DNA of 8,784 nt from contig CALPKO020000035.1 in the NCBI GenBank assembly GCA_943324165.2, positions 1 to 8,784 on the forward strand, in the 5' to 3' direction. The notes under the pieces were generated by a model, which was given only the letters and a program-made list of their open reading frames with translations, made no database searches and was not told where the DNA came from. Source of the DNA: Bdellovibrio sp. ZAP7. GTDB taxonomy: Bacteria; Bacteroidota; Bacteroidia; Flavobacteriales; Flavobacteriaceae. The translations under genes were made by a program, and so were the position numbers. Shown here in pieces: positions 6,620 through 8,784 of the stretch (the first letter of the stretch is position 1; each line of letters begins with the position of its first letter).

Positions 6620-7717
6620 ATGAACAAATCGCGATACAATTTAAACACTTTTACGCTTTCTGAATTGAAAAGTCAGATTGCCATAAAATTGTGCTTTCCA
6701 ATTGATTGCAAATCAGATTGCGAAAAGTTCAGTGAAATACTTTTGAACGAAGGTTATGGAAGTGTTTCGACTACTACACTATATCGCTTGTTTTTGAATT
6801 ATGATGGTGTTGTTCCGTATGAGCATACTTTGAATGTGCTGGTGAAATATATTGGTTATTCCTGTTGGAATTCTTTCATTGAAGCTGTAAATAGTGCCAA
6901 TGAATTTGATTATAAAATCATAAATAAGAAACAAAATAGTGCCAATGGATTAATTTATCAATGTATAGTCCATGAGGCGGACGCTCCTCTGTTTGCTTAT
7001 TTTGAAAGCCTTCAAAACAGAGATAGAAAATACAAATCAATGGTGTCGTTAGAAGTTTATGACTGTTTACGACAGATGAAAAATCCAGAAGTGTTTTTTT
7101 CTACATTCAAGGGCGATCGATTTGTCAAAGAATTTGTTTTGGAATTTGCTTTTGACCCTGCTTATAGGATTAAAAACTACAAGCAAGCGTTTGAATTGCA
7201 ACTGATTGAATTTAGCAAAGTAAATTCGACTGCTTCTTTGCAAGATTTTGTTTTTTATCATGCCGTTTTATTCCGATATTACTATCTAAAATCCAATTGG
7301 AACAAAGCTTTAGCCATTGGCGCTAAAATCTATTCCGCTATCGCAGCAGATTCGACGGCTTTAGAAAACATTTTTATTTTTCCTAAAATGCGTTTTAAAG
7401 CTTATAAGATATGGTACATGGTATTAATTGGAGCAGGTAATCATGAACTAGAAGATTATATTTTAGAACTGTTTGACTATGCTAAAATTATCTATCCATC
7501 TATTGATACTTATGAAAGGCGAGTTGTTTTTCATTGCATTGCCGAAGTTTTTTGCCATTCGGAAGTGGATGGTAAATACCATCTTCTCCTAAAAGAGCTA
7601 TTTAAAAACGAATTTGATTCCTTCCCTTCCAACTTATTCGAGAAATCCATCAAAAAAGCCCTTCCTTATTTTGAAACCAATGGCTTACTGCACTACCGAC
7701 CTTTAGAGAAAAGTTGA
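6620..7717 (+). CDS. hypothetical protein with regulator-like N-terminus and helical C-terminal region
   Basis: I do not recognise a named family for this 365-residue protein. Residues ~10-90 follow a pattern I associate with a Bacteroidetes N-terminal domain resembling helix-turn-helix regulators: CEKFSEILLNEGYGSVSTTT, then LYRLF, then TLNVLVKYIGYSCWNSF. The remaining ~270 residues are rich in aromatic and charged residues with no signal peptide or membrane segment. Pieces such as VFYHAVLFRYYYLKSNWNKA followed by LAIGAKIY suggest paired helices of TPR-like type. It is therefore probably cytoplasmic. It has its own strong promoter at 6575-6603, and the 40-base array lies further upstream. The secreted LamG protein follows 62 bases downstream on the same strand, with no terminator seen between them, so the two may be co-transcribed. 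Regulation of that surface protein is a guess. The start at 6620 is the first ATG after the promoter. Confidence 0.8.
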   Translation: MNKSRYNLNTFTLSELKSQIAIKLCFPIDCKSDCEKFSEILLNEGYGSVSTTTLYRLFLNYDGVVPYEHTLNVLVKYIGYSCWNSFIEAVNSANEFDYKIINKKQNSANGLIYQCIVHEADAPLFAYFESLQNRDRKYKSMVSLEVYDCLRQMKNPEVFFSTFKGDRFVKEFVLEFAFDPAYRIKNYKQAFELQLIEFSKVNSTASLQDFVFYHAVLFRYYYLKSNWNKALAIGAKIYSAIAADSTALENIFIFPKMRFKAYKIWYMVLIGAGNHELEDYILELFDYAKIIYPSIDTYERRVVFHCIAEVFCHSEVDGKYHLLLKELFKNEFDSFPSNLFEKSIKKALPYFETNGLLHYRPLEKS

Positions 7718-7730
7718 ACTAAGTTGCACT
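7711..7730 (+). repeat. 10-base tandem repeat across the stop codon of the 6620 gene
   Basis: AAGTTGAACT (7711-7720) is followed directly by AAGTTGCACT (7721-7730), one mismatch in ten. The first copy contains the TGA stop codon. It is probably a small local duplication without a function of its own. Confidence 0.4.
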
Positions 7731-7779
7731 TTTTTAAAATTAAATATTGTTATTCTTTTGTTGATTAAACAAATTCACG

Positions 7780-8784
7780 ATGAGAAAAACACTTATTTTC
7801 GTTTTTATTGTATTTTCAACTTTTGTTTTTGCACAAGTGCCTGGTGCTGTTTCTACTAATGGATTAATTGCTTATTGGCCTTTTAATGGCAATGCTAATG
7901 ATGTCAGTGGCAATGCTAAAAATGGAACAGTAACAGGAGCGACACTAACTAACGACAGATTTGGAAGTGCCAATAGTGCCTACAATTTTAGTGGTGCCGC
8001 ACAATTTATTACATGTCCGAGCATTAGCGAGCTTAACGGATCAAGCAGTGCAAGCTTTTCACTTTGGGTAAAAATAAATGGAAATAATTCTTGGTTAAAT
8101 AATAGTTTAGGTTCTGCTCAATATTTATTAAGTCGAGATGGAGATCAATCTTCAACTAATATTGGGATTAATTACGGTCCTGTAAATAAATTATTTGGAG
8201 GTCGAATAGGATCAAATGGATCGGGAATTGGAGCAGGTTCTACTAATACCTATCCTGTGCCTCAATCAACATGGCATCATATTGTTTTTACTATTGGAGG
8301 TGGATTTGTGAAGCTGTATGTAAATGGCGTTTTCAATACAAGTAAGGTATTTAATGGTGTTATGCCGAGTTCATCGAGCAACTTGTTTTTTGGAAAACTA
8401 CCGGTTGGAGGTTATGAATATTATTTGAATGGTTTCTTAGATGACATTGGAATCTGGAATAGGGTCTTAACAGCTACAGAAATAACTAATTTATATAATA
8501 ATACATCAGTTTCAATCGCTAATCCGCCAGTGGCAGCATCAACCCAAACTTTTTGCGGTTCGGCAACGGTGGCGGACTTAGCAGCTACAGGTACTAATTT
8601 AAAATGGTATGATGCGGCAATAGGTGGCGTAGCACTAGCAAGTAGCACCATTTTGATTACCGGAACTTATTATGTTTCTCAAACAATAGGAACAAACGAA
8701 AGCACCAGAACGGCTGTGGCAGTAACCATAATCCCAACAACGGCGACAACAGCAGCGGCTTCACAAACTTTTTGTGCAAGTCCC
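7780..8784 (+). CDS. secreted LamG-domain protein with Ig-like modules, N-terminal part (runs off window)
   Basis: The frame is open from ATG 7780 to the window edge, 335 codons. Residues 1-18 (MRKTLIFVFIVFSTFVFA) form a signal peptide with likely cleavage before Q19. Residues ~27-245 are a LamG/concanavalin A-like lectin-fold domain: GLIAYWPFNGNANDVSGN at the start, SFSLWVKI, WHHIVFT, VKLYVNG and GFLDDIGIWNRVLT at the end. From ~253 an Ig-like module begins (QTFCGSATVADL, LKWYDA, GTYYVSQT), and the next copy starts with QTFCASP at the edge; C259 to C332 gives a 73-residue period. In flavobacteria such modules occur in tandem in large surface proteins secreted by the type IX system, whose C-terminal signal would be outside this window. 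The usual second Cys (QTxNGCES) is replaced here by QTIGTNES. Module DNA is richer in G+C than the LamG part. Ligand is unknown. Confidence 0.88.
   Translation, partial: MRKTLIFVFIVFSTFVFAQVPGAVSTNGLIAYWPFNGNANDVSGNAKNGTVTGATLTNDRFGSANSAYNFSGAAQFITCPSISELNGSSSASFSLWVKINGNNSWLNNSLGSAQYLLSRDGDQSSTNIGINYGPVNKLFGGRIGSNGSGIGAGSTNTYPVPQSTWHHIVFTIGGGFVKLYVNGVFNTSKVFNGVMPSSSSNLFFGKLPVGGYEYYLNGFLDDIGIWNRVLTATEITNLYNNTSVSIANPPVAASTQTFCGSATVADLAATGTNLKWYDAAIGGVALASSTILITGTYYVSQTIGTNESTRTAVAVTIIPTTATTAAASQTFCASP

Noticed and set aside
7724..7760. Possible promoter for the LamG gene (TTG ... TTCTTTTG)
   Set aside because: The -7 match has one mismatch and the spacing is about 26 bases, well outside the usual range.
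8421..8651. Open frame on the minus strand inside the LamG/Ig-like gene
   Set aside because: It is antisense to a well-supported secreted protein and encodes nothing recognisable.

Overview
The window looks like chromosomal DNA from a flavobacterium-type Bacteroidetes. Spacers are very AT-rich, start codons lack Shine-Dalgarno sequences, two promoters fit the Bacteroidetes -7 consensus TAnnTTTG, and the Obg protein has no C-terminal OCT domain. Species cannot be fixed from sequence alone.

Layout. Positions 1-315 (minus) hold the N-terminal 105 codons of a FabH-like 3-oxoacyl-ACP synthase III, cut by the window edge. Positions 570-1940 (minus) encode histidyl-tRNA synthetase. A 333-base divergent spacer separates hisS from a plus-strand run of four housekeeping genes: hypoxanthine phosphoribosyltransferase (2274-2804), adenylate kinase (2864-3436), a DUF21/CBS/CorC-type membrane protein (3512-4783) and the ribosome-assembly GTPase Obg (4871-5875). 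Gaps are 59-87 bases. The run begins at a TAnnTTTG promoter and ends at a strong hairpin-plus-T-run terminator at 5904-5938, so it may be one transcription unit. The gaps carry short repeats. A C-rich repeat supplies the stop codon of the CBS gene.

The accessory part is 5939-8784. A 744-base spacer follows obg. It holds a small minus-strand helix-turn-helix gene (start codon 6298-6300) that appears broken by a one-base deletion. Beginning 20 bases upstream of its start codon are three tandem units of exactly 40 bases (6321-6440), which place perfect palindromes ATCACAA-N3-TTGTGAT at a 40-base period. This looks like an operator array for that regulator or a relative. Downstream, a good TTG-N18-TAATTTTG promoter drives an unrecognised 365-residue protein (6620-7717) with a regulator-like N-terminus and a long helical remainder. 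It is followed by the start of a large secreted protein (7780 to the window end): signal peptide, LamG-like domain, then 73-residue Ig-like modules typical of type IX-secreted flavobacterial surface proteins.

How the genes fit together. Hpt and Adk both act in purine nucleotide salvage and balance, and Obg and HisRS serve translation. The 6620 gene and the LamG gene are adjacent and co-directional, so a regulator/surface-protein pair is possible but unproven. The most unusual structure is the 40-base operator-like array next to the frameshifted regulator.
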